64,000 bases of DNA. It comes from Desulfovibrionaceae bacterium. Lineage in GTDB: Bacteria; Desulfobacterota; Desulfovibrionia; Desulfovibrionales; Desulfovibrionaceae. A program made the position numbers and the translations under genes. Below are positions 1 to 8,231 of the stretch, one piece after another (within the stretch, counting starts at the first letter, position 1; every line of letters begins with the position of its first letter). The notes under the pieces were generated by a model, which did no database searches, was not told the DNA's origin, and worked only from the letters and a program-made list of their open reading frames with translations. The DNA lies in assembly GCA_019421865.1 (NCBI GenBank), contig JAHZEL010000001.1:118704-182703 (forward strand), given 5' to 3'.

Positions 1-628
1 CGGGAATGCGGCCGTGGATGACGATGTCGTCGCCGAACTTTTCCTCAGGCGTGTTTCTGGCCCAGATCCACACGGCAATGCTCATGGCCACGGTGAGCAC
101 GGCGGCGATCAGCATGCTGCCTCTCCATCCGGCAAGTTCGGTAAGCTTCATGAGCGGCCAGGTGGCAAGAAGCATGCCTCCGGAGCCGAGGGAGAGAATG
201 AGTCCGGTGATGAGCACGTGCTGATGCATGGGGAACCAGCGCAGGAACACGCGCAGCGAGGGCACGAAGACCATGCCCATGCCCATGCCGATGACGACGC
301 GCCCGGTGGTGGCGAGCCCTACATTGGGAGCCAGCGCGAAAAGCAGCACGCCCGCCGCGCCGAGCAGCATGAAGAGCGTGATGGTGTTGCGGGAGCCCCA
401 GCGGTCGGAGAGAATGCCGGCGGGAATCTGCATGAAGCCGTAAGGGTAGAAAAAGGCGGAACTCATGACGGACATGAGGCCGCCGCCCACGGCAAAGTCC
501 CTCATGATGTCGACGGCCAGCGTGCTTGTCGAGGTGCGGAAAAAGCTGACGAGCGCATAGCAGGCCGTAAGCAGAAAGAAGAGGAACCATGCGTATTTTC
601 TGATGTCGGCCTTTCTGGCGGGCGTCAT
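1..628 (-). CDS. MFS transporter, N-terminal part (cut by window edge)
   Basis: Secondary carrier of the major facilitator superfamily in the inner membrane; only the first 209 residues are inside the window. The translation begins MTPARKADIRKYAWF, followed by hydrophobic helices. A loop with the MFS signature DRWGSRNT lies between helices 2 and 3, and a glycine-rich GMGMGMVF helix follows. The start is supported by AGGAG five bases upstream of the ATG. The gene lies about 115 bp downstream of an amidohydrolase-like gene on the same strand, so it probably shares that gene's sigma-54 promoter. The substrate cannot be read from sequence; by context it is related to the compound handled by the neighbouring TRAP systems. 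Confidence 0.85.
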   Translation of the reverse strand, partial: MTPARKADIRKYAWFLFFLLTACYALVSFFRTSTSTLAVDIMRDFAVGGGLMSVMSSAFFYPYGFMQIPAGILSDRWGSRNTITLFMLLGAAGVLLFALAPNVGLATTGRVVIGMGMGMVFVPSLRVFLRWFPMHQHVLITGLILSLGSGGMLLATWPLMKLTELAGWRGSMLIAAVLTVAMSIAVWIWARNTPEEKFGDDIVIHGRIP

Positions 629-691
629 AGAAGCTCCTGAGCGTGGGGGAAAAAACGGGAAAAAAGGGGTTCGGGGTCGTAAAAGGGTAAT

Positions 692-726
692 GGAGGGGGG
701 CGCCTCCCGGAAGAGACGCCCCCCTC
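692..726 (-). other. GC-rich intergenic hairpin
   Basis: A hairpin with arms of the type AGGGGGGCG / CGCCCCCCT lies between the amidohydrolase-like gene and the MFS gene. On the minus strand it has no T-run after it, so it is more likely an mRNA stability or attenuation structure than an intrinsic terminator. Confidence 0.4.
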
Positions 727-742
727 TGCATGTACGACAGGA

Positions 743-1594
743 TTAGTCGGCGATGTCGAGCTTGAGGGCGCGGGCGGCGTTCTTGTAGAGCAGGCCGGGC
801 AGCACTTCAGGCTTGAAGGGCAGGGCGCAGAAGGCTTCCACGCCTTCCTTGAAGCCCACGAAGGGATAGGCGGTACCGAACACGATGCGGTCGCGCATGA
901 AGGAGTTGGCGGCCATGACGTAATCGCTCACGCCGGGCACGTTGAACATGTACATGTCGGGGCACAGATACAGGTTGGGGCGCTTGAAGGCCACGAAGAG
1001 GATCTGCTGCACCCAGGGGTAGCCGCCGTGCGTGTTGATGATGGTGAGGTTCGGGAAGTCGCCGCACACGCGGTCGATGATGACGGGATCGCTGTGGCTG
1101 AGGTCGGGACCGTTGCCGCCGCCGCCCATGAGGAGCACCGGAATGCCCTTGGAGGCGCAGTGTTCATACACGGGGTAGATGCGGCGGTCGTCGGCATACA
1201 TGGGGTTGGCGAGCACGCCGGGTTCCATGCCAACGGCGCAGAGCGGGCCGTTTTCGACCACGCGTTCGATTTCAGCGATGGCGGCCGTGGGATTGGTGGG
1301 ATCGATGCCGGCCACGCCGATGAACTTGTCGGGCCATTCCTTCACGATTTCCACGATGTCGTCATTGGGCACGTTGCCCATGAAGGCATTGGCCTGACGG
1401 CCGGGCACGACGCCCATGGTCACGCCGCCTTCTTCCATTTCCTTGAGCATCATGTCCATGTTGCCGGCCTTGGCGGAAGGCGGAGGAGTCATGCCGAGAT
1501 TGCCGCTCCAGCGGGCGATGCGCTCCTGGTTGCGGAAGATGTGCATGTTGAGAAAGCCGCGCGTGGCGGGGCGAAGACGAAAGTCGATGATCAT
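743..1594 (-). CDS. amidohydrolase_2-family protein with substituted metal ligands (283 aa)
   Basis: TIM-barrel protein of the amidohydrolase 2 family (PF04909 type), which includes hydrolases and non-oxidative decarboxylases. The start at 1594 (MIIDFRLRP) has AAGGAG ten bases upstream and gives the same 283-residue length as its paralogue at 11.3-12.2 kb. Family landmarks are present: a central THGGYPW strand with its histidine and a C-terminal FGTAYPF. Two normal metal sites are altered: the N-terminal HxH is RxR (DFRLRP), and the Asp of the usual FG(S/T)DYP is Ala. The protein may therefore use another metal arrangement, be metal-free, or act in binding. It has its own sigma-54 promoter and precedes an MFS gene. 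Confidence 0.8.
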   Translation of the reverse strand: MIIDFRLRPATRGFLNMHIFRNQERIARWSGNLGMTPPPSAKAGNMDMMLKEMEEGGVTMGVVPGRQANAFMGNVPNDDIVEIVKEWPDKFIGVAGIDPTNPTAAIAEIERVVENGPLCAVGMEPGVLANPMYADDRRIYPVYEHCASKGIPVLLMGGGGNGPDLSHSDPVIIDRVCGDFPNLTIINTHGGYPWVQQILFVAFKRPNLYLCPDMYMFNVPGVSDYVMAANSFMRDRIVFGTAYPFVGFKEGVEAFCALPFKPEVLPGLLYKNAARALKLDIAD

Positions 1595-1680
1595 GGCGGA
1601 TAATCTCCTTGAAAAACTGATGGGTTCGGATCCGCAGCGGCGATCCCGCGGCGGAACATGTCCATGACGGGAAAAGGGAA

Positions 1681-1696
1681 AGCAAAAAGCATGCCA
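1681..1696 (-). promoter_or_regulatory. sigma-54 promoter of the amidohydrolase-MFS unit
   Basis: On the minus strand the sequence is TGGCAT-N5-TTGCT, a close match to the -24/-12 consensus TGGCAC-N5-TTGCW. It ends about 87 bases before the amidohydrolase start. An inverted repeat at 1772-1800 lies upstream at a distance usual for an enhancer site. Confidence 0.75.
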
Positions 1697-1771
1697 TTTC
1701 GGCATACTTCTCTAACTGCCTGCCTTTACGGGATATCGGCAGTTCTGATCCGGGGCGATTCTGTCCAAAGT

Positions 1772-1800
1772 GTGTACATGTTCATGGTGGACATGTACAC
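1772..1800. promoter_or_regulatory. enhancer-type inverted repeat A
   Basis: Perfect 10-bp inverted repeat GTGTACATGT / ACATGTACAC with a 9-bp spacer. It matches the TGGACATG-type repeats upstream of the other three sigma-54 promoters in this region and is the likely binding site of the activator encoded at 8232-10175. Confidence 0.7.
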
Positions 1801-1836
1801 AGTGTTCAGTCGGTGTTCATCGGTTCCCGGAGAGAG

Positions 1837-1864
1837 AAAAGGGCCGGAAGTTTCCTTCCGGCCC
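1837..1864 (-). terminator. intrinsic terminator of the first TRAP operon
   Basis: Ten-base-pair stem GGGCCGGAAG / CTTCCGGCCC with a 4-nt loop, followed by TTTT on the minus strand. It lies just past the stop codon at 1874. Confidence 0.8.
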
Positions 1865-1873
1865 GGTGGATGA

Positions 1874-2863
1874 CTACTTCATCCAGCCCTTTTCCTTATA
1901 GTACTTCACGGCACCGGGGTGCAGAGGATGCGTCACGCCTTCAAAGGCCGTTTCAGCCTTGAAGTTGCCCCAGGTGGGGTTGGCGGTGATGACTTCCTGA
2001 TAGCCTTCGCACATGGCCTTGGTGATGCGGTAGGCGACGTCTTCGGAAAGGTCGGAGCGGACGAGGATTTCCTGCGAGGTGGTCACGCCGGGCACGTCCT
2101 GTCCCATCTTGCCGTTGTATTCGGAAGCTTCGAACTTGGTACGGGTGAGCATGTACTTTTCGTTGACCTTGGCGGCCACTTCATCGTTCACGGGCAGCCA
2201 GCGAAGAGGCGTGTTGCTGATGAGGTCGGTGAAGAACCAGGCTTCGCCGGGTCCGACCCAGAACATCATGTCCACCTGGCCGTCCTTGGCCATGTCGGCC
2301 ACGTCGCCGAAGTTGTTGGAGATGAGCTTGCCGCCCCAGGAGGTGATGTCCTTGTAGGTGATGCCGTATTCTTCGAGCACCCAGCGGCCCATGACTTCGC
2401 TGCCGGATCCGCGGGGACCGGTGGCAAGGCGGATGGCCTTCTTTTCGTTCTTGAGCTGTTCCAGAGAGGTGATGCCGGTATCGGCGCGCACCACGATGTT
2501 CATGCGGGAGATGTTGCGCAGGTTGAGCAGGGCGCTCAGATTGCCCACGGGCTTCTTGAAGGGAGCGGCGCCGTCTCTGGCGCAGATGGCGAGGCAGGTG
2601 GTTTCCACGGCCACGTCCACTTCACCCTTTTCCAGACGGATGGGGTTGGACACGTCGCTGCCGGGCAGCATGGTGACGGAGGCGCCGGGATTGGTGTCGG
2701 CGTAGACCTTGCCGAGAGCGCCCATGCCGATGTAGCCCGTACCGGCCACGGGACCGGCGGTGGCGGTGATGGCGAGATTTTCGGCGCTGGCCTGTGCGGG
2801 AAGCATGACGGGCGCGGCGCAGAGCATCAGTCCTGCCAGAATGGTGCTGAGAGTCTTTTTCAT
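1874..2863 (-). CDS. TAXI-family TRAP transporter solute-binding protein (copy 1, 329 aa)
   Basis: Periplasmic substrate-binding protein of a TAXI-type TRAP transporter; it delivers a ligand to the fused permease encoded upstream. A signal peptide is visible at residues 1-28 (MKKTLSTILAG..., ending ASA-E). The mature part starts with AITATAGPVAGTGYIGMGAL, typical of the family, and contains ATGPRGSGSEVMGRW. The C terminus carries HPLHPGAVKYYKEKGW. It closely resembles the next gene over its whole length, with identical length, so it is a tandem duplicate. It is last in the order permease, binding protein, binding protein, and a terminator follows. The ligand is unknown. Confidence 0.93.
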   Translation of the reverse strand: MKKTLSTILAGLMLCAAPVMLPAQASAENLAITATAGPVAGTGYIGMGALGKVYADTNPGASVTMLPGSDVSNPIRLEKGEVDVAVETTCLAICARDGAAPFKKPVGNLSALLNLRNISRMNIVVRADTGITSLEQLKNEKKAIRLATGPRGSGSEVMGRWVLEEYGITYKDITSWGGKLISNNFGDVADMAKDGQVDMMFWVGPGEAWFFTDLISNTPLRWLPVNDEVAAKVNEKYMLTRTKFEASEYNGKMGQDVPGVTTSQEILVRSDLSEDVAYRITKAMCEGYQEVITANPTWGNFKAETAFEGVTHPLHPGAVKYYKEKGWMK

Positions 2864-2891
2864 ATGTTCTTCTCCTTGTTGTCAGAGCGGG

Positions 2892-3881
2892 CTACTTGAG
2901 CCAGCCTTTTTCCTTGTAATACTTCACGGCGCCGGGATGCAGGGGATGAGTCACGCCTTCAAAGGCGACTTCCTGCTTGAAGTTGCCCCAGGTGGGGTTG
3001 GCGGCGATGATTTCGTCGGCACCTTCGCACATGGCCTTGGTGAGACGGTAGACGATGTCTTCGGAAAGGTCGGAGCGCACGAGAATTTCAAGGGAGGTGT
3101 GCACGGTGGGCACATCCTGTCCCATCTTTCCGTTGTACTCGGACGCTTCGAACTTGGCGGGAGCGAGCATGTACTTCTCGTTCACCTTGGCGGCCACGTC
3201 GGCGTTCACGGGCAGCCAGCGCAGAGGCGTGTTGGTGATGAGGTCGGTGAAGAACCAGGCTTCGCCGGGACCGCCCCAGAAGATCATGTCCACCTGGCCG
3301 TCCTTGGCCAGATCGGCGGCGTCGCCGAAGTTGTTGGAGATGAGCTTGCCGCCCCAGGAGGTGATGTCCTTGTAGGTGATGCCGTATTCTTCGAGCACCC
3401 AGCGGCCCATGACTTCGCTGGCGGAACCGCGGGGTCCGGTGGCGAGGCGGATGGGACGCTTTTCCGCCTTGAGCTGCTCGAGGGAGGTGATGCCGGTATC
3501 GGCACGCACCACGATGTTCATGCGGGAAATGGTGCGCAGGTTGGCCACGGCGCTCAGATTGCCCACGGCCTTCTTGAAGGGCGCGGCGCCGTCTCTGGCG
3601 CAGACGGCCAGACAGGCGGTTTCGATGGCCACGTCCACTTCGCCCTTTTCCAGACGGATGGGGTTGGACACGTCGCTGCCGGGCAGCATGGTGACGGAGG
3701 CGCCGTTGTTGGTGTCGGAATAGAACTTGCCGAGAGCGCCCATGCCGATGTAGCCGGTACCGGCCACGGGTCCGGCGGTGGCGGTGATGGCAAGACCTTC
3801 AGCGCTCGCATGAGCGGGGAACATGACGGGGGCGGCGCAGAGCATCAGGCCGGCCATGAGGGAACAGAAGGCTTTTTTCAT
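2892..3881 (-). CDS. TAXI-family TRAP transporter solute-binding protein (copy 2, 329 aa)
   Basis: Paralogue of the preceding entry and the middle gene of the three-gene operon, 55 bp after the permease. It has a signal peptide (MKKAFCSLMAGLMLCAAP..., cleavage near ASA-E) and a TAXI fold. Most differences from copy 1 are single conservative changes, such as MMFWV versus MIFWG near residue 200 and GVTTSQ versus TVHTSL near residue 265. Two binding proteins sharing one permease suggest a widened ligand range or gene dosage. The third binding protein at 10.3 kb is clearly more distant. Confidence 0.93.
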   Translation of the reverse strand: MKKAFCSLMAGLMLCAAPVMFPAHASAEGLAITATAGPVAGTGYIGMGALGKFYSDTNNGASVTMLPGSDVSNPIRLEKGEVDVAIETACLAVCARDGAAPFKKAVGNLSAVANLRTISRMNIVVRADTGITSLEQLKAEKRPIRLATGPRGSASEVMGRWVLEEYGITYKDITSWGGKLISNNFGDAADLAKDGQVDMIFWGGPGEAWFFTDLITNTPLRWLPVNADVAAKVNEKYMLAPAKFEASEYNGKMGQDVPTVHTSLEILVRSDLSEDIVYRLTKAMCEGADEIIAANPTWGNFKQEVAFEGVTHPLHPGAVKYYKEKGWLK

Positions 3882-3936
3882 GCTGGATACTCCAGAATGG
3901 TAAAAGGTTCCGGAAGCAGCAGTCGACCGGACTCGA

Positions 3937-5832
3937 TCAGGCCGCCGCAGGTCTGCCGGAGGAACGACGACGGATGAGCTGCAGCGCCGTGACGGCGAGG
4001 ATCATGGCGAGGCCGACGAGGTCGCTGTAGGTGCCGGGGTAGATCATCATGAGGCCGCCGAAGAACAGCACCGGGCGTTCCCAGAGCTTGGCTTCGGTAA
4101 CCAGATATCCCTGAAGACCGGAGGCCAGGCCCACCACGCCGAGAATGGAGGTGATGCAGGCGATGGTGACTTCGGTGGTGGAACCGATGAGCAGCAGAGC
4201 GGGCTGATACACGAACATGAAGGGAATGATGAAGGCCACGAGACCGAGCTTGCAGGAGACGAAGCCCGTTCTCATGGGATGCGCCTCCGCTATGGCCGCG
4301 CCTGCGAATGCCGTTACGCATACCGGCGGCGTGATGACCGACAGAATGGCGAAGTAGAACACGAACAGGTGAGCGCTGATCATGGGCACGCCGGCCTTCA
4401 TGAGGGCGGGAGCGCCGAGGGTGGCCACGATGACGTAGGCGGGAGCGGTGGGCACGCCCATGCCGAGGATGATGCAGGTCACCGCAAGGAAGAGCATGAG
4501 CAGGAAGAGGTTGTTGCCCGCAAGGTCGGTGATCACGCTGATGAACTTGTAGCCCACGCCGGTGAGGGTGATGACGCCCACGATGATGCCGGCCGCGGCG
4601 CAGCAGGAGGAGATCATCATGGCGTTCTTGGAGGAGAGGGCCAGCGCGTCGAGCACGCCCTTGAAGGTAAGGCGGGTTTCCTTGCTGAACTGGGAGATCA
4701 CGAAGATGGAGGCCGTGGCGAAGAAGGCCGAGGAAATGACGCTTCGTCCCATCCACAGGGCAATGATGAGGATGATGATGGGCAGCAGGTAGTAGAGCTT
4801 TCTGACGACCATCTTGGCGTCGGGCACCATTTCGGGGGGCAGGTAGCCGAGGTTCTTGCGCACGGCTTCAAGGTGAATCATGGAAAGCAGGGCCCAGTAG
4901 TAGAGCACGGCGGGCAGCAGGGCGGCCGTGGCGATGGGCAGGTAGCCGAGGCCGGTGATGTCGGCCATGATGAAGGCGGCGGCGCCCATGACGGGGGGCA
5001 TGATCTGACCGCCGGTGGAGGCCACGGCTTCAACGGCGCCGGCAAAGGCGGGGGAGTAGCCGACCTTCTTCATCAGCGGAATGGTGAAGATGCCGGTGCT
5101 GTACACGTTGGCCGGGGAGGAGCCGGAAATGGTGCCGAACAGGGCGGAGGCGAAAATGGCCACCTTGGCCGGGCCGCCCTGGGACTTTCTGGTGAGCAGG
5201 CAGGCCAGATCCATGAAGATGCTGCTCATGTTGCTGCGTTCCAGGAACGCGCCGAACATGATGAAGGCGAAGATCATGGTTGCGCCGGTGGCGAGGCAGG
5301 TGCCGAAGATGCCGTCGGAGAGCAGGAATTCCATTTCGATGAGTCGGTCGTAGGCGATGCCGTTGTGTCCGATGGCGGCAGGCAGGTAGGAACCGAACAG
5401 ACCGTACAGAAGGAAGGCGAGAGCCACGCAGAACAGGGGGAAGCCCGTGGTTCTGCGGGTGATCTCAAGAACCAGCAGAATGCAGGCCGTGCCGAGGAAA
5501 AGGTCAACGTTTGTGACTTCATCCACATACACGATGCGGTTGAGCAGGTTCTCCAGCTCCACATAGAAGTAGCAGCCGATGGCAATGGCGATGGCGCACA
5601 GAATGAGGTCGATGCCGATGAAGATGATCGGCTCTTCCTTTCCCTTATACTTCTTCAGCGGCGGTACGAGGAGGAAGACCAGCACCATGATGGCGGACAG
5701 ATGAATGCCGCGCAGCAGGGGCGGTTCAAGGATGAAGAAACCGCCGGTAAAGAGGATCTGGAAGATTGCGAGCGCCACGCCCACCACATAGGCGACGGGT
5801 TTGAGGCAGGCTCTGTTGACGGAAAGTTTCAC
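3937..5832 (-). CDS. fused TRAP transporter permease, DctQ-DctM type (631 aa)
   Basis: Inner-membrane permease in which the small 4-helix and large 12-helix TRAP subunits are one polypeptide, as is usual for TAXI-TRAP systems; it drives ion-coupled uptake of the ligand brought by the binding proteins. The first 150 residues hold four hydrophobic segments. The large-subunit part carries the conserved glycine-rich ASALFGTISGSSPANVYSTG and STGGQIMPPVMGAAAFIMA, and later GMGVPTAPAYV. A good sigma-54 promoter lies 63 bases upstream of the start, and the two binding-protein genes follow. The start MKLSVNRACLK aligns with that of the second permease. Confidence 0.93.
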   Translation of the reverse strand: MKLSVNRACLKPVAYVVGVALAIFQILFTGGFFILEPPLLRGIHLSAIMVLVFLLVPPLKKYKGKEEPIIFIGIDLILCAIAIAIGCYFYVELENLLNRIVYVDEVTNVDLFLGTACILLVLEITRRTTGFPLFCVALAFLLYGLFGSYLPAAIGHNGIAYDRLIEMEFLLSDGIFGTCLATGATMIFAFIMFGAFLERSNMSSIFMDLACLLTRKSQGGPAKVAIFASALFGTISGSSPANVYSTGIFTIPLMKKVGYSPAFAGAVEAVASTGGQIMPPVMGAAAFIMADITGLGYLPIATAALLPAVLYYWALLSMIHLEAVRKNLGYLPPEMVPDAKMVVRKLYYLLPIIILIIALWMGRSVISSAFFATASIFVISQFSKETRLTFKGVLDALALSSKNAMMISSCCAAAGIIVGVITLTGVGYKFISVITDLAGNNLFLLMLFLAVTCIILGMGVPTAPAYVIVATLGAPALMKAGVPMISAHLFVFYFAILSVITPPVCVTAFAGAAIAEAHPMRTGFVSCKLGLVAFIIPFMFVYQPALLLIGSTTEVTIACITSILGVVGLASGLQGYLVTEAKLWERPVLFFGGLMMIYPGTYSDLVGLAMILAVTALQLIRRRSSGRPAAA

Positions 5833-5894
5833 GACTGACTCCTTTGAAATAAAACCTGAACATACGGGCGTGCCCGGATATTTGTACCTTTTTA

Positions 5895-5910
5895 TGCAAA
5901 GTATGTGCCA
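5895..5910 (-). promoter_or_regulatory. sigma-54 promoter of TRAP operon 1
   Basis: Minus-strand TGGCAC-N5-TTGCA, an exact consensus -24/-12 element, 63 bases before the permease start. The rest of the 276-bp gap up to 6108 holds the repeat cluster at 5996-6044 and no gene. Confidence 0.85.
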
Positions 5911-5995
5911 ATCTTGTTATTTTTTGAAAGAAAAGATTTTTTCCGGGGAATTAGTGAATTAGCCGTAAAGGATTGTCGACATTTTGTCAAAAAAT

Positions 5996-6044
5996 ATGTC
6001 CAACCCTTGGACATGAGCTGTCGACATGACCAAGGATTGGACAT
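5996..6044. promoter_or_regulatory. enhancer repeat cluster B
   Basis: Two overlapping inverted repeats: ATGTCCAA-CCC-TTGGACAT (5996-6014) and TTGGACATG-N9-CATGACCAA (6007-6033, one mismatch). A further half-site TTGGACAT follows at 6037-6044. The cluster lies about 90 bp upstream of the exact sigma-54 promoter at 5895-5910. Confidence 0.7.
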
Positions 6045-6108
6045 ATTGTAAGGTTTAGGCGTCTGTATACCTTTGTGCTTTAGTGAACAAACTCCCGATG
6101 CGGAGCGT

Positions 6109-8025
6109 TTACAGGCTGAGGCCCGCCTTGAAGCCTCCTTCCACGGCCGTCATGATCTTGCCGACCTTGGCGCAGTCGCCCACGGCCGTGAAGGGAATGC
6201 CCGCCGCCTTCAGGTCGGAGGCGAGAGAACGGTTGGAACGATAGCCCACGGCCACCACCACGGAAGAGAAGGGGCCGATCCAGCGTTCCACGCAGTCCTC
6301 GTCCTTCACGCGCACCATGCGCTCGGGGGTGATTTCCTGCACCTGCGTGCTGGTGAGTATGGTCACCGCGCGATCCTTCAGGCGCAGCAGCAGGTAGCGG
6401 CGGGTTCTGCCTTCCATGTCCTTGGCGATGTCGGGCTGCATTTCCAGCAGCGTGACCTTCTTGCCCTTTTCAGAAAGGAAGTCGGCCGTTTCCGCACCGA
6501 TGAGGCCGCCGCCGAGAATCAGGGGATTCTCGCCGGTCTCCGCGCCGTGCAGAGCGTCGGCGGCGGTCATGGCGCCGGGCACGCGGCAGAAGCAGGGGAA
6601 GGCGGGCTGGCTGCCTGCGGCGAGCACCACGGCTTCGGGGGCTTCGCGCTTCACGGTCTCGACGGTGACTTCCTCGTTGAGGCGCACGGTCACGCCGGCC
6701 AGCTCGAGGGCCTTTTCGTAGTAACCCATGATGCGGTTGATGTCTTCCTTGTAGGGCGGAAGCGCGGCCGTCTTGAGCAGACCGCCGAGGCTGTCGCTCT
6801 TGTCGATCAGCGTGACCTTGTGGCCGCGGCGGGCGGCCGTGAGGGCGGCTTCCATGCCGGCGGGGCCTGCGCCTATGACCATGACGCGCTTGGGCGTGGC
6901 CGCGGGGGCCGTGTTGTAGGCCTTTTCCAGACCGGTCAGCGGATTCAGCGCGCAGCCGATGCCGGTGCCGCGGGCCGAACCGCCCACGCAGCCTTCGTTG
7001 CAGGAAATGCAGCGGATGACGGGTTCGTGGGTGTTCTGCACCTTTTCGGGCAGGAAGGGATCGGCAATGAGCGGGCGTCCCATGGCCACGAGATCGGCCT
7101 TTTCGGCCTGCAGAATGTCTTCAGCCACATCTTCGTCGGTGACTCTGCCGGCCACGATGACGGGAACCGCGCCGTTGACGGCTTCGCGGATGCTGCGGGC
7201 AAGATCAGCGTTCCAGCCTCTGGGCACGCAGGAAGGCGGCGACACCATGAAGTTGGTTTCACGCAGACCCACGGAAACGTGCAGACCGTTGATGCCTTCC
7301 GCCACCAGCGCCCTGGCCAGCGCCTGCGAGTCTTCCAGCGTGATGCCGCCCGCAAGGCCTTCGACGGCGCTCATGCGGTAGGTGATGGGGAAGTCGTCGC
7401 CCACGCGGCGGCGCACTTCGCGGTACACTTCCATGGCGAAGCGCATGCGGTTTTCCAGAGATCCGCCCCAGGCGTCCTGACGGCGGTTGGTGTAGGGCGA
7501 GAAAAACTGGCTGATGAGGTAGCCGTGGGCGCCGTGCAGCTCGATGACGTCAAGCCCGGCTTCCCGCGCGCGGACGGCGGCATCGCCCCAGGCCTTGATG
7601 AGCATGACGATTTCGTCTTCGGAAATTTCTCTGGTGTCCGTGTAGGAGGTGCGGCCGGGGATGGAAGAAACCACGAGAACGGCCTGTCCGGTGGCAGCGG
7701 AGTTGGCCGCGCGGCCGCCGTGCTGAAGCTGAATGGACACACGGGCGCCGTGCTTCTTCATGCGCGCAACCATGTCCTTCAGGCCGGGGATCATGCGGTC
7801 GTCGGAAAGGCCGAGTCCGCGGGAGAAGGAGTTGCCGGAAGGATGAATATAGGTCGCCTCCACGGTGACGAGTCCGGCTCCGCCCTTCGCACGCGCTTCA
7901 TAGTAGTTGATCATGCGCTCGGTCACCGTACCGTCCGCCGCGGCAAACTTGGTGGACATGGGGGGGAAAACGATACGGTTCTTCACGGTCAGAGAACCGA
8001 TCTGAACGGGAGAAAAAAGCTTCAT
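6109..8025 (-). CDS. FAD/FMN-dependent NADH:flavin oxidoreductase, 2,4-dienoyl-CoA reductase (FadH) type (638 aa)
   Basis: Old-yellow-enzyme-type reductase fused to an iron-sulfur and FAD/NAD(P) module, reducing activated C=C bonds of enoates or enones. Residues 1-330 form the OYE barrel (PVQIGSLTVKNRIVFPPMSTKFA; HGAHGYLISQFFSP). A four-cysteine cluster site CISCNEGC-x11-C near residue 337 matches the CX2CX3CX11C 4Fe-4S motif of FadH. Dinucleotide-binding motifs follow (VIGAGPAGMEAA and GGGLIGAETADFL). The start at 8025 was chosen because GGAG lies six bases upstream; longer in-frame starts lack this. It is divergent from the activator gene with a shared control region, so it is probably its closest target. 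Confidence 0.9.
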   Translation of the reverse strand: MKLFSPVQIGSLTVKNRIVFPPMSTKFAAADGTVTERMINYYEARAKGGAGLVTVEATYIHPSGNSFSRGLGLSDDRMIPGLKDMVARMKKHGARVSIQLQHGGRAANSAATGQAVLVVSSIPGRTSYTDTREISEDEIVMLIKAWGDAAVRAREAGLDVIELHGAHGYLISQFFSPYTNRRQDAWGGSLENRMRFAMEVYREVRRRVGDDFPITYRMSAVEGLAGGITLEDSQALARALVAEGINGLHVSVGLRETNFMVSPPSCVPRGWNADLARSIREAVNGAVPVIVAGRVTDEDVAEDILQAEKADLVAMGRPLIADPFLPEKVQNTHEPVIRCISCNEGCVGGSARGTGIGCALNPLTGLEKAYNTAPAATPKRVMVIGAGPAGMEAALTAARRGHKVTLIDKSDSLGGLLKTAALPPYKEDINRIMGYYEKALELAGVTVRLNEEVTVETVKREAPEAVVLAAGSQPAFPCFCRVPGAMTAADALHGAETGENPLILGGGLIGAETADFLSEKGKKVTLLEMQPDIAKDMEGRTRRYLLLRLKDRAVTILTSTQVQEITPERMVRVKDEDCVERWIGPFSSVVVAVGYRSNRSLASDLKAAGIPFTAVGDCAKVGKIMTAVEGGFKAGLSL

Positions 8026-8080
8026 GTATGGCTCCATCATGATGAAAAAAGAAAATGTGAGTCTGAAACGGCTGCAGAGC

Positions 8081-8096
8081 TGCAATAATCATGCCA
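8081..8096 (-). promoter_or_regulatory. sigma-54 promoter of the FadH-type reductase
   Basis: Minus-strand TGGCAT-N5-TTGCA, 56 bases upstream of the start codon. The inverted repeat at 8158-8185 lies about 65 bp further upstream. Confidence 0.8.
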
Positions 8097-8157
8097 CGGG
8101 CGATGATATCTTTTTCCCTGTGATTTTGGAAGGTTATATTTTTTTACTGCTCAAAAT

Positions 8158-8185
8158 GTGGACATGTTCGTCTGGACATGTCCAC
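8158..8185. promoter_or_regulatory. enhancer-type inverted repeat C
   Basis: Perfect 10-bp inverted repeat GTGGACATGT / ACATGTCCAC with an 8-bp spacer, in the divergent region between the reductase and the activator. Because it ends 46 bp before the activator start it could also mediate autoregulation. Confidence 0.75.
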
Positions 8186-8231
8186 TCTCTGTGTGTATTT
8201 TTCAGGCCGAACCCCGAACCAAGGAGCTTGC

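Noticed and set aside
14..640. Plus-strand frames of 70-1000 codons rich in Gly, His and Asp opposite the TRAP, amidohydrolase and acyltransferase genes (for example 11159-14155)
   Set aside because: They are antisense shadows caused by the high GC content and codon bias of the real minus-strand genes; their products have low complexity and no family features.
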